From positions 1 to 64,000 of the forward strand of contig MEHQ01004095.1 of the NCBI GenBank assembly GCA_008828725.1: a stretch of 64,000 bases of DNA, read 5' to 3'. Positions 11,511-21,640 of this stretch are shown one piece after another (positions within the stretch are counted from its first letter, which is position 1; each line of letters opens with the position of its first letter). Under the pieces are notes generated by a model. The model was not told the origin of the DNA. It worked only from the letters and a program-made list of their open reading frames with translations, and ran no database searches. A program made the translations under genes and the position numbers. The DNA is from Saccharina japonica (lineage: Eukaryota; Sar; Phaeophyceae; Laminariales; Laminariaceae).

Positions 11511-12016
11511 GGTTGTTTCTTATGGAAGTTCGATTTGTTTCAGTTCGATTTGTTTTTTTCAGCCCATTATTGACGTTTTTGACCGGGAACGCGGGTCCAA
11601 TCGGCCGTGCGCTTCCCGGGATGAGTGCGCCCAACATCTCAGAGGTATCCAACGCAAAAATCCGCTTCTCCATCGAAGCATTTTTAAGTTCTTGAGGTAT
11701 GTGGCATTTCGAATAATATCCAACAAATAACGTTCCAGAGGCACAAACTATTCAAAATTTCCGTAATTTCTGACTGGAAAGTACCTTCAAATTGTATTTG
11801 ATGTCTATTGTTCGATTTGTGAAAATGTTGGATATTTCAAACTGCTTCGATGGCGAAGCGGATTTTTTCGTGGGGTACCTGTGGGATGGTAGAAGAATGC
11901 ATTCCGAGAAGCGCACGACCCTATCGACGGCGTTCCGGGTCAAAAACATCATTAAATGGCCGAAAAAAACAAATCGAACTGAAACAAATCGAACTTCCCT
12001 AAGAAACAGCCTAACA
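11504..12016. mobile_element. 511-bp TIR element, present in copy 1 only
   Basis: The ends are TGTAAAAGGTTGTTTCTTA and, inverted, TGTTAGGCTGTTTCTTAGGG. The arms stay similar for at least 85 bp and more loosely to about 200 bp, both containing AGTTCGATTTGTTTCAG. The matching site in copy 2 (16985) reads CCTAAGCCTTATTCCTCC without it, which makes the insertion boundaries visible. No target-site duplication is apparent. No transposase is encoded, so this is a non-autonomous foldback or MITE-like element. Confidence 0.75.
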
Positions 12017-13379
12017 TTCCTCCTCTGAAAATAAATATTACCTCGAGCCTTATTAATTTCGGGTAATTACCGCTACCGGGAAATACGCATCCCTGTTAAT
12101 AAGCGAGGAGGCGTGTTGTTGTAGTAACAATAATATTTTGTATCCCCATCATGAAATTGATAGGGCTGGGCACTGGCTAACTGAGTCAGTAGCGATATAT
12201 AAACTGTCATCAAAATTAATCAGTATACTGGACTGCAGCAGTGTACTGTCTCTCGCCTCTCTTTTCTCCTCCCGAAACGCATGTGGTGGGTTTGGGTACT
12301 GTATCATGGCGTGTTTCTTGGACGTACGTAACATAAAACCTACTGAACTGGCGAATATACTGGCCGGTTCAATCAGTAGATTACTACTGCCAGAACATAC
12401 TGTGCCAGTGCTCAGCCCTAGAAATTGATGGTTTCATCAGCGCACACAGGTTCGTGGGATATTTTCCTTGTTGTATTTGACTGCTGACCGCTGTGACCCT
12501 AGATTTCTTTTCGGGGAGTTACAGGTAGTATTAATAGTTGCTTTCTATACCAGGATTGGCGGCGTTTTTGTTTTTATTGCGGGCGATTCCGAAACAAAAA
12601 CCAATTCGGTTACTAATAATAGTTGACTGTATATATATCGACGGCTGATGATGCTATGTACCGTCTACACTACCCGTACCGCGCACCTCTGTGGCTGGTT
12701 CGCACGCGGCTCTGTTGTGATTTGGTTTCGTTTTCCTTTTATTTTTGCCTCTCTCTCGTTCTTCTCCCTGCCTGTGATGAAGAAGTACTATACCTGGCTT
12801 GGTGGATGGCGAGCTCGGTACTTTTCCTGTTTTTTTTCTAGTAATGGTCTTGCTTTCGTTTTATTTTCTTGGTGTACTGCCTGTCGCACCTCCTCCGGGG
12901 GGACACGACAGCGATGCTATAACCCCTCGCAATATTTTTACTTCATTTTACTCTTATTTTATTTGAATTTGCCGTGGTCGCTTTTCGCCTTTGTGTTTCT
13001 GTCCTTCCATATTTTCTTATTAATAGGTTTTCTTCAATTGTTTAGTACGTACGTATTCATTTTGTTTTTTGTTATTTCTTATTTCCTCCTCTCTTTCCTT
13101 GTCTTTCGTGTTTGGCACGAAGACGAAACGGAATTGGGCAGGAAGCGCCACGCATCCATTGTATGGGTGGCGCCCAAGGGAATGGAGACGGGGGGGGGGC
13201 AACGGTTCAGAAACCGCGGCTGACGAAAGCAGGAAGGAGACGGCAGACAGGGTAGCACGGTACCACCGACTAGTTGGTAGAACCTGTCTCTACTACCGGT
13301 ACAAAACCTGCCTCGGCTGCCTGGAGGGTGCTTTTTTTGGTGTGCTTCGGTTGCCTATCCTTTTCTTGCCTCGGCTGGC

Positions 13380-13380
13380 N
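13380..13380. other. Ambiguous base (N) at a repeat junction
   Basis: The only N in the window. It lies where copy 1 of the duplicated segment stops and an inverted copy of the 7.5-8.8 kb block starts. This makes a scaffold join or collapsed repeat at this point a real possibility. Confidence 0.95.
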
Positions 13381-13384
13381 GGAA

Positions 13385-14280
13385 GGTGCCTTTGGTGTGC
13401 TCCGGCTGGCTTTCCTTTCCTGTCGTTCTTAGTCTTGCTCTGTTGGCGCTGTTTCGGTCCATTTCATTTCGTTTCATTTCATTTGGTTTTTTATTGGAGG
13501 TCGCATCTCCTCTGGGAGAAGCACGACATTTTCTTTCTTTTATTTTGTCATGCTTTTTGTTTGGTTGCTTGATTGTTGATTTGCTTCAGTACACAGTACT
13601 TACTTTTTATTATTTTTTCCTTTTCGCTTTTTTCCTTTTTCTTTTTTTCTTTTTTTCTCTTGCATGCACCTTGATTGCTAGCAGGGTAGGTCTTGCCTGT
13701 CGTATATGGCATTGCATTGTCTGCTCTGCTTACTGCGCTGAGCGTAGTATCTCTGTGTCGTAGTTTTGTGACCACAGAACTGGTACCTTTTTAGGATGAA
13801 GAATCGGCACGGACACTGGGTGTGCTGGATGTCGACGGGTAGAAAGGAAGGTTTAATGTGAAGAACACACACACGTAGTAGTAGCAGCCTTTGAAGCTGG
13901 CCACTACCGGGGCGACCGATATAGGTTTGGTGGATGGCGAGCCTGTTTTTTTGTTTTCATTCTCCGTATTTTTCCTCGGGGGTTTGCATGTGTTTTCTTT
14001 GCTTGGTGTATTGCCCGTCGCAACTCCTCCAGGGGGACACGACAGCGACGCACGACCTCCTCTCACTTTTTTTTGTCGTGGTCGCTCTTTGCCTTTGTTT
14101 TCTGTCCTTCCGTATCTTAGGTTTTCTTCAGTTAGTTGTTTAGTTACGTACTGGTATCCATTTTTGTTTTTGTTGTTTCCTCCTCCCTTTCTTTGTCTTT
14201 CGTGTTTGGCGCAAAGATGAGGCGGGATTGAGTAGGAAGCGCCACACATCCGCTGTATATGGGCGGCGCCCAAGGGAAGG
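13385..14280 (-). repeat. R1 repeat, inverted copy
   Basis: This is the reverse complement of about 7545-8770, nearly base for base, but with one instead of two of the 316-bp units. Together with the first block it forms an inverted repeat around copy 1 of the large segment. Confidence 0.85.
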
Positions 14281-14282
14281 GG

Positions 14283-17200
14283 GCCCGTAGTACAGGCAGG
14301 TTCTACCAGCTAGTCGGTCTGGTACCTACTTTGTTTGCCGTCTCTTTCCTGCTTCCTTCCGCCGTGGTTTCCCTACGACCCCCCCCCACCCTCCGTCTCC
14401 ATTCCCTTGGGCGCCACCCATACAACGGGTACGTAGCATTGATTGGTAAAAAAAGAAAAAGGAACCGATTGCTGAGAGCGCCTTCGTGGCGTGGGTAGGC
14501 GGAATCCGACGCAAGTCGACGAGGGAAGAAAGTGCTGAAGAAGTCTTCTCGCGATAGAAATGCAAGGCACGTACCGTAGTGGGGAGGGGGGAGAAGAGCC
14601 TACAGTAATACCGGCCCGCTCACAAGAAAGGAACTCACAAGAAAGTCAGCCTGAAAAATTACAAAAATTAAGGAAGCTCTCAACCTATTAATAGTCAGTG
14701 CATAATAAGCATTCAGAATGTGACCCCTTCCTGTGGCTGGCCGGGGCCCAAGCCGCCATTCATTGTGCAGTACTAAGGAAAACGTATTTTCGGGGACCAA
14801 AATAAGAAAGCGCAACACAAGAAAGTGTGCTTTCGCGCTCGCTCAGATTAAGAAAGTCAGCCTGAGCCCGATTTCAGGCTTCGAGGGCCGGTACTGTACT
14901 TAGTGATCCCGGATCTGAGTTACGACTAGAGAGGGAGAGAGAAAAGAAGGGCGAAGATAGTAAATGGGATGGCAAAAAAAAAAACAGGCAGGCAGTAGCT
15001 CCGCCGAGACCGGTCGGTGGAGAACGCCATGCAATTAATTAATCTCCGCGTTTATACTCCACCTCTTTCCAGTTCGTAGCAGAATTTCCGAGGCCTTTCT
15101 CCAAGCCCATCGCGGGGATGGGGCAGCCTTCTTACATCCACTGCACTCTTGTTCCGATATCTTGAATCCCCTTGGTACCCGCGTGTGCTTCCATGTACCA
15201 TATTAGACAGCAACAAGACTACTTTCATATCACAGGGATTAATAACGAGAGGCAAATAAACAAAAAAATGGTCCCCCGTAACACATAAACATCATACCAA
15301 GGGCTACCGGGTTGTTATTAATATTAAAGGATGGATTGGGATGGATCGTATATACTTTTGTTTTCCTTTTTTTTCCCATCCCATTTATTATCTTCGCACT
15401 TAACCCTTTTAGAACTGCAGTCCCGTTTTCGGACAAACCACTCTAATTCTAAGTAATTTGTCCCCAAAACGGGACTGCAGTTCTAAAAGGGTTAACTCAG
15501 ATCCGGGGTCAAAACGTAGGCTCCTCTCCCTCCCCCCCCTACTACGGTCCTTGCCTTGATTTTTATCGCGCAGAGGGTTCAGCTTTCCCAACGCTTGTCG
15601 ATTTTCATCGAATTTTGCTGACTCATGCTCTCGAGCTTTCCGCTAGTCAAGGTATTTTTTGCGAGAAAAATTCCCTATTATATAATACGAGCATGCACTC
15701 GGGGGAGCTCGAACTCACGACCTTGACTCTAACAGGAACGATATTCACCTGTCATTCCACCGGGGACGCCGTACGTATATAGTACATATCATACATACAT
15801 ACGGTACCAGTCAGTCAACCACTTTCTTCTCGGATGCCAGGTAAAATAAGCGGTAATCTCCCCTCTACGGTACGCCCGAGTTCTCTTCAGGGATGCTTCG
15901 TCATTCATCTCAACAAGGTCACGTCGTATATATCACCATCAAAACAAACGAACAAGCGTCGTCCGTCTCTCCTTTGTCGCTTCATTGACCTCCATCCATG
16001 ACATCCGAAGAATCGAAGAAATCAAAGACGGTCGCTGGAGGAGGGAGAGAAGGCCACCATCAGCAACAACAACAACAACAGGAGGAGGAGGAGGAGGAGA
16101 CTCCCTGTAAGTGTGCTTTTGGAGGCGTACTATCTATCTATCTATGTTCTAGCATTACTGGGTAGGTCGTCTAGACTGGTGAAGTGTAGAACGGCTGGTT
16201 GCTTCTTCCAATCAATGCGTAAGCAGTCTTCACTAGCATGAATACATTATACTATTAATAATACCTACATACATACCGTCGAAACAACGAACGATTTGAT
16301 GTAAAGAACACACACACACTTTTGCGCGTATTTCCCCACCTAGAACCCCAAAAAAATAGAGAATCAGCCTTTTTCAGCTTTCCCCATTTTTTTTTATTTG
16401 TTTCCCCTATTTCCTCATTCCAGGCGAAAAGGTGTACTTTTTGGGGGGGACAGAAAATATCATCCCCGGGTGGCCTCCGCTCCTCGCCAAAACGTATAGT
16501 ATGATAGGTAGTGTTCGCAGTAGAACGTCACACGTGTTTACGCAACATAATCGGTGGCGTTTAAAAAACAATACGGGGGAGGATTCCATTTTATATGGAG
16601 ACGTTATTAGCCCTCGGGGGTAGGGGACGTGAATAATTTCCTGTTAAGGCATTAGTCTGTTGGGCTACTGGTAAAATGTTAACCGATTGCCTACCTAATC
16701 TATGCCTTATAACACCCTCCCCCCCTGGAACGGACCGGATATACGGGTCGACGCGTGTGACTAGCACACGGTTCCTGTTTATGGGGATCCACAGAAGAAG
16801 TGTTTTCAGATTCTTGACATGAGGAAATTCGCTTTTCTTTAAAAAGCGTTTTCATGGTGGTCGTGAGGTTCGAACTCACGACCACTGCAACCCATGTCCT
16901 GCCGTCGACGCCATTTGTTAAGGCATTAGTCTGTTGGGCTACGAGTACTGGTAAAAGGTTAACCGATTACCTACCCAACCTAAGCCTTATTCCTCCTCTG
17001 AAAATAAATATTACCTCGAGCCTTATTAATTTCGGGTAATTACCGCTACCGGGAAATACGCATCCCTGTTAATAAGCGAGGAGGCGTGTTGTTGTAGTAA
17101 CAATAATATTTTGTATCCCCATCATGAAATTGATAGGGCTGGGCACTGGCTAACTGAGTCAGTAGCGATATATAAACTGTCATCAAAATTAATCAGTATA

Positions 17201-18345
17201 CTGGACTGCAGCAGTGTACTGTCTCTCGCCTCTCTTTTCTCCTCCCGAAACGCATGTGGTGGGTTTGGGTACTGTATCATGGCGTGTTTCTTGGACGTAC
17301 GTAACTTAAAACCTAGTGAACTGGCGAATATACTGGCCGGTTCAATCAGTACATTACTACTGCCAGAACATACTGTGCCAGTGCTCAGCCCTAGAAATTG
17401 ATGGTTTCATCAGCGCACACAGGTTCGTGGGATATTTTCCTTGTTGTATTTGACTGCTGACCGCTGTGACCCTGGATTTTATTTCGGGGAGTTACAGGCA
17501 GTATTAATAGTTGCTTTCTATACCAGGATTGGCGGTGTTTTTGTTTTTATTGCGGGCGATTCCGAAACAAAAACCAATTCGGTTACTAATAATAGTTGAC
17601 TGTATATATATCGACGGCTGATGATGCTATGTACCGTCTACACTACCCGTACCGCGCACCTCTGTGGCTGGTTCGCACGCGGCTCTGTTGTGATTTGGTT
17701 TCGTTTTCCTTTTATTTTTGCCTCTCTCTCGTTCTTCTCCCTGCCTGTGATGAAGAAGTACTATACCTGGCTTGGTGGATGGCGAGCTCGGTACTTTTCC
17801 TGTTTTTTTTCTAGTAATGGTCTTGCTTTCGTTTTATTTTCTTGGTGTACTGCCTGTCGCACCTCCTCCGGGGGGACACGACAGCGATGCTATAACCCCT
17901 CGCAATATTTTTACTTCATTTTACTCTTATTTTATTTGAATTTGCCGTGGTCGCTTTTCGCCTTTGTGTTTCTGTCCTTCCATATTTTCTTATTAATAGG
18001 TTTTCTTCAATTGTTTAGTACGTACGTATTCATTTTGTTTTTTGTTATTTCTTATTTCCTCCTCTCTTTCCTTGTCTTTCGTGTTTGGCACGAAGACGAA
18101 ACGGAATTGGGCAGGAAGCGCCACGCATCCATTGTATGGGTGGCGCCCAAGGGAATGGAGACGGGGGGGGGGCAACGGTTCAGAAACCGCGGCTGACGAA
18201 AGCAGGAAGGAGACGGCAGACAGGGTAGCACGGTACCACCGACTAGTTGGTAGAACCTGTCTCTACTACCGGTACAAAACCTGCCTCGGCTGCCTGGAGG
18301 GTGCTTTTTTTGGTGTGCTTCGGTTGCCTATCCTTTTCTTTCGTT
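14283..18345 (+). repeat. Large duplicated segment, copy 2
   Basis: Direct repeat of 8790-13375. It lacks the 511-bp element and the 6-bp TTAATA expansion (site at 16761). Its interrupted SINE S4, SINE S6 and both small MITEs are conserved. Its first exon of the GMC gene lies 3.5 kb from the catalytic exon, making this the functional-looking copy. Confidence 0.85.
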
Positions 18346-21045
18346 CTTAGTCTTCCTCTGTTTACGTTGTTTTCATTTCATTTCATTTCATTTCATTTCA
18401 GTTCATTTCATTTCATTTCATTTCATTTCATTTCATCCTTCCATTCCCTTCCCTTCCCTTCCCTTCCCTTCCCTTCCGTTCCGTTCCGTTCCGTTCCGTT
18501 CCGTTCCGTTCCGTTCCGTTCCGTTCCGTTCCATTCCGTTCCGTTCCGTTCCATTCCGTTCCGTTCCATTTCGTTTCATTTTATATTGTATGTCACATCT
18601 CCGGAAAAAGCACGACACTTTCTTTGTCTTTTGATAATTTTTCGTTTGTTTGTTTGTTTGTAGATCTGCTTTATTATATTTATTTCTAGTCTTGGTTGTT
18701 TCCTTTCCGTTTTTCAATTGTTTGTTTTCTCTTTCACGCGGCTGGATTGCTAGCAGGGTAGGTCGTGCCTGTCGTAGATGGCATTGCATTGTCTGCTCTG
18801 CTTACTGCATGCACTGAGCGTAGTATCTCTGTGTCGTAGTTTTGTGACCACAGAACTGGTATCTCTCTAGGATGAAGAATCGGCACGGACACTGGGTGTG
18901 CTGGATGTCAACGGGTAGAAAGGACGGTTTAATGTGAAGAACACACACACCGGTGCGTCTTTCATAAATGATACCGAGGGCGTGATGTTTTGTTTTGTTG
19001 TTTCTCTTCCCCCTGATTTCCTTGCTCGCTCGCCTGCCTCCGACATTTTTATCTTGTGTTTTGGTGACTTATCATACTACTGTAGTTCCACGGTAGAAAT
19101 ATGCACCTTCGCGAAAGCTTTCATCTTCTTCCACAAAAGCAGCACTCTGTAATGCGTCATCAGATTCCCTTCTTTCTTTGTCTTCAGGCATGCTTTCCGT
19201 TTTGCTATCATAGCTGTATATTTGTATCGCCCATAACGACTTCTGCTCCTCTCGGCCATCAAAATGATAGAGTGTTTCCACGTAAAAAAAGTCACCCTGT
19301 CGTATTGGTCTCTTTTCCAGAATTGTCCCTTTCCGATTTGTGCTGCCGGTTTTTTTTTCGAGTTATGTGACACTGTTTTCTCGATTATATGTTGCTTCAT
19401 TTCAATTCAAACCCCCCATATTTCTCTTCAGAAACGACTTGCTTTACTGTGCCTCTACCACCGTGGGGGCGGGGGGCGCTTATCCCCTAAGTAACAAGTA
19501 TCTTCCATCCAACTCACACTGTATGCTACTTCTGCATATATATATATCATGTGTTTTGTGTGATTGTTCGCAGGTTATGACTTCATTGTCATCGGGGCGG
19601 GAACCGCTGGTAGCATCGTCTCCGGCGAATTGGCTCGACGTGGCGACAACTATGATCCAAATATCAAGAATCTATCTGGATACTTCCACGTTTCCGGCGC
19701 TCGCAACTACGGCTTTATGCGATGGGGCTTCCGAACCACGCCTCAAGAGCTTAAGGGAGCCGGCAGAGAGGTAGAGCCTCGCGAAATTGCTCTGCCCATG
19801 GGCAAATGCCTCGGCGGGTCGCATTCCATCAACTCATGTGCCTTTGTACAGGGGCATGCTTCCGACTTTGATACCATTGCTGCCGAGCTGGGTGACGAGG
19901 CTTGGAGGTGGGACGCGACGAAAAAGGCCAGGCAACGCATCAAGAAGGTTCTTGACCCGGTCAAGCGTGGCATTGAGCAAATCGGTGGAACCGAATTCGT
20001 CACTGCATCGGAGGAAGTCTTGGGATTGCCGTACAATGCTGAGCCACTCGAAGGAGACCCGTTTGGTACCTGTGCTTCCTACTGGACCGCCAAGGAAGGA
20101 CAGTCGAGCGGCATTCGCTATACCACCTACGACGCCTTTGCCAAGCCCATGTCGATGCCTCACGCCATCGACGGCACAGTAGACGTCGTCACCTTTCATC
20201 AGGCGGAGGAGCTGATCTTTGATGGCAGCAAGGTCATCGGAGTAAGGTGCAAAAACACTCGAGCCGACCTCTCACAAGAGTTCTACGCCAGGAAGGAGGT
20301 CATCCTCTCGGCAGGTGCCTATAACTCGCCGAAACTCCTCATGCTCTCGGGCGTTGGAGCCAGTGACCACCTCGAAACTCTAGGTATTGATACCAGGGTG
20401 GAGTTGAAGGGCGTGGGCGAGAACTTTCACGACCATTACTCCGCCATCACCTCTTGGAATCTCGTCGATCTCCCCGCCGATGCTCCTATCCTATTCCAAT
20501 CTCCGACTTTCAACATGTTCGGTCCCGAAAACGATGGGCTTCCTTCGTACCAGATGGAGGTTTCTGGTAATTATGGAGCCATCACGCCGCTTCGAACGGG
20601 GAGCGTTGGAACTGTGCGCTTGGCGTCTGCTGATCCCTGCACCCCTGTCAAGATTGATCCGAACGTCCTCGGCACTGCGGAAGACTTGCAGCTGCACGTA
20701 GATGGATTCAGGACAATTCTGATCCCCTTCTTCCGGTCGCTGGTCGATCAAAGATTAATCTCAGAAGACAATTTCAAGCTGGACTGGAATGACGACGAGT
20801 TGGTCGACTTCGTGTGCAAGAACATAACGACGAAGCATCACCCTACCGGTACTTGCAAGGTTGGCACGAGCGATGATGAGCTAGCTGTGGTGGACAAGGA
20901 CTTCAAGTTTTTTGGAGTCTCGAGTCTTCGTGTCATTGATGCCTCCATCTTTCCTTTTCTGCCATCGGGTAATACCAATGCCCCCACCATGACGGCCGCC
21001 ATGATTGCTGTTGACAAGATTGCGCAAGAGTACAGCAATGCTTAA
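15998..21045 (+). CDS. GMC-family FAD-dependent oxidoreductase (2 exons: 15998-16106, 19574-21045)
   Basis: Predicted 526-aa flavoenzyme of the glucose-methanol-choline family, which oxidises alcohols with FAD; the substrate is not predictable. Exon 1 ends T|GTAAGT and exon 2 begins CAG|GT, both phase 1, giving a leader of charged, poly-Gln and poly-Glu residues and then CYDFIVIGAGTAGS with the FAD dinucleotide motif near residues 44-49. Further family signatures are LGGSHSIN, HHPTGTCKVG near 458 and NTNAPTM near 503; the stop is at 21043. Odd: after GELARRG the usual second beta strand with the ribose-binding Glu (a V-L-x-L-E-A-G type stretch) is absent, an in-frame loss of about 10-15 residues that should weaken FAD binding. 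No organelle signal is obvious. The 3.5-kb intron is mostly R1 and microsatellite. Confidence 0.8.
18370..18575. repeat. Compound pentanucleotide microsatellite
   Basis: TTTCA units give way to CCTTC units and then CGTTC units with occasional CATTC. In copy 1 of the large segment the corresponding place has the R1 junction instead. It lies in the intron of the GMC gene. Confidence 0.95.
18590..18952 (-). repeat. R1 repeat fragment
   Basis: Reverse orientation. It contains the GTCACA...CACGAC hairpin module, CTAGCAGGGTAGGTCGTGCC, and ends at GTGAAGAACACACACAC. It is more diverged than the 13385-14280 copy. Confidence 0.75.
18953..19573. other. 3' part of the GMC intron
   Basis: No further exon is needed to join the first exon to 19574. 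Short plus-strand frames here have no family resemblance. A T-rich tract and TTGTTCGCAG form the acceptor. Confidence 0.5.
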
Positions 21046-21169
21046 TGTGGGCGATACCTAGTTCACGGCCTCAAGTGTTTCTAGCCGCCGAGGGGCCCAA
21101 GGAGCACTCCCCGTTGGTGTTTAGAGTGGAGATCGCGCTGCAGCAAAGACGGTGCGCAAGTGGTCCCGG

Positions 21170-21640
21170 GCTCTCCTTGAAGCAGCGGGACGGTTCATGG
21201 TCAGGTGGCACGAAGAGGAGGCGGAGAAGAGTAAAACACGCCAAGCAGCCGTCACGGGTGGCGTCCAAGGAGAAGGGGAGGAGGGGGGCAGCAGTAGGGG
21301 AACCGCCATCGAAGAAAGCAGGGAAGAGACGGGCAAGGTACCAGGCTGACTACTGTATGCAGTCGGTGGAACCTGTCTATGCTACTCGTACTGTAAACTG
21401 CTGCGGCTACGTAGGCTGCGTTGAACTTTATTTTGTTTTTTTGTTGTGATATTTTTTATTTTGCTTTGCTTTGCTTGGTTTTTGTTCTCTTCTGTTGGTT
21501 GGTGGCGAGCGGCGAGCCTGTGGCTGTTTTTTCTTTTTTTTCTTTAGTTTTTTTTGCATTATCTGTCGTATATTCCCTCCGGGGGAGCACGCCAAGCGAT
21601 GGCAACCCCCACTGTCGGGAGAGATACCGAAGAGCGGGTT
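21170..21640 (-). repeat. Diverged R1 repeat copy
   Basis: It shares GTGGCGTCCAAGG, the GAAAGCAGGGAAGAGACGG stretch and a degenerate hairpin module at 21565-21593 with the R1 family. It lies just downstream of the GMC stop and may supply its 3' UTR. Confidence 0.5.

Larger units (their letters stand above)
8790..13375 (+). repeat. Large duplicated segment, copy 1
   Basis: From GTAGTACAGGCAGGTTCTAC onward this segment matches 14283-18345 with only scattered substitutions and small indels. It differs by an extra 511-bp TIR element (11504-12016), a longer CAA/GAG run in the coding exon at 10494-10611, and TATTAATA at 11272 where the other copy has TA. It contains SINEs S3 and S5 and a GMC oxidoreductase first exon. 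It ends beside an N at 13380. Either a young tandem duplication or two alleles placed in series. Confidence 0.85.

Noticed and set aside
11504-12016. Helitron
   Set aside because: Absence of a target duplication fits, but the long terminal inverted repeats and ends (TGT...ACA, no TC start or CTRR hairpin end) do not.
12648-13223. 191-codon plus frame present in both duplicated segments (also 17621-18196)
   Set aside because: Its conservation is explained by the recent duplication; it lies in R1-type T-rich repeat DNA and reads as low-complexity Phe/Leu/Ser.
18247-18663. 138-codon frame rich in PFRSVPF repeats
   Set aside because: It is the translation of the pentanucleotide microsatellite.
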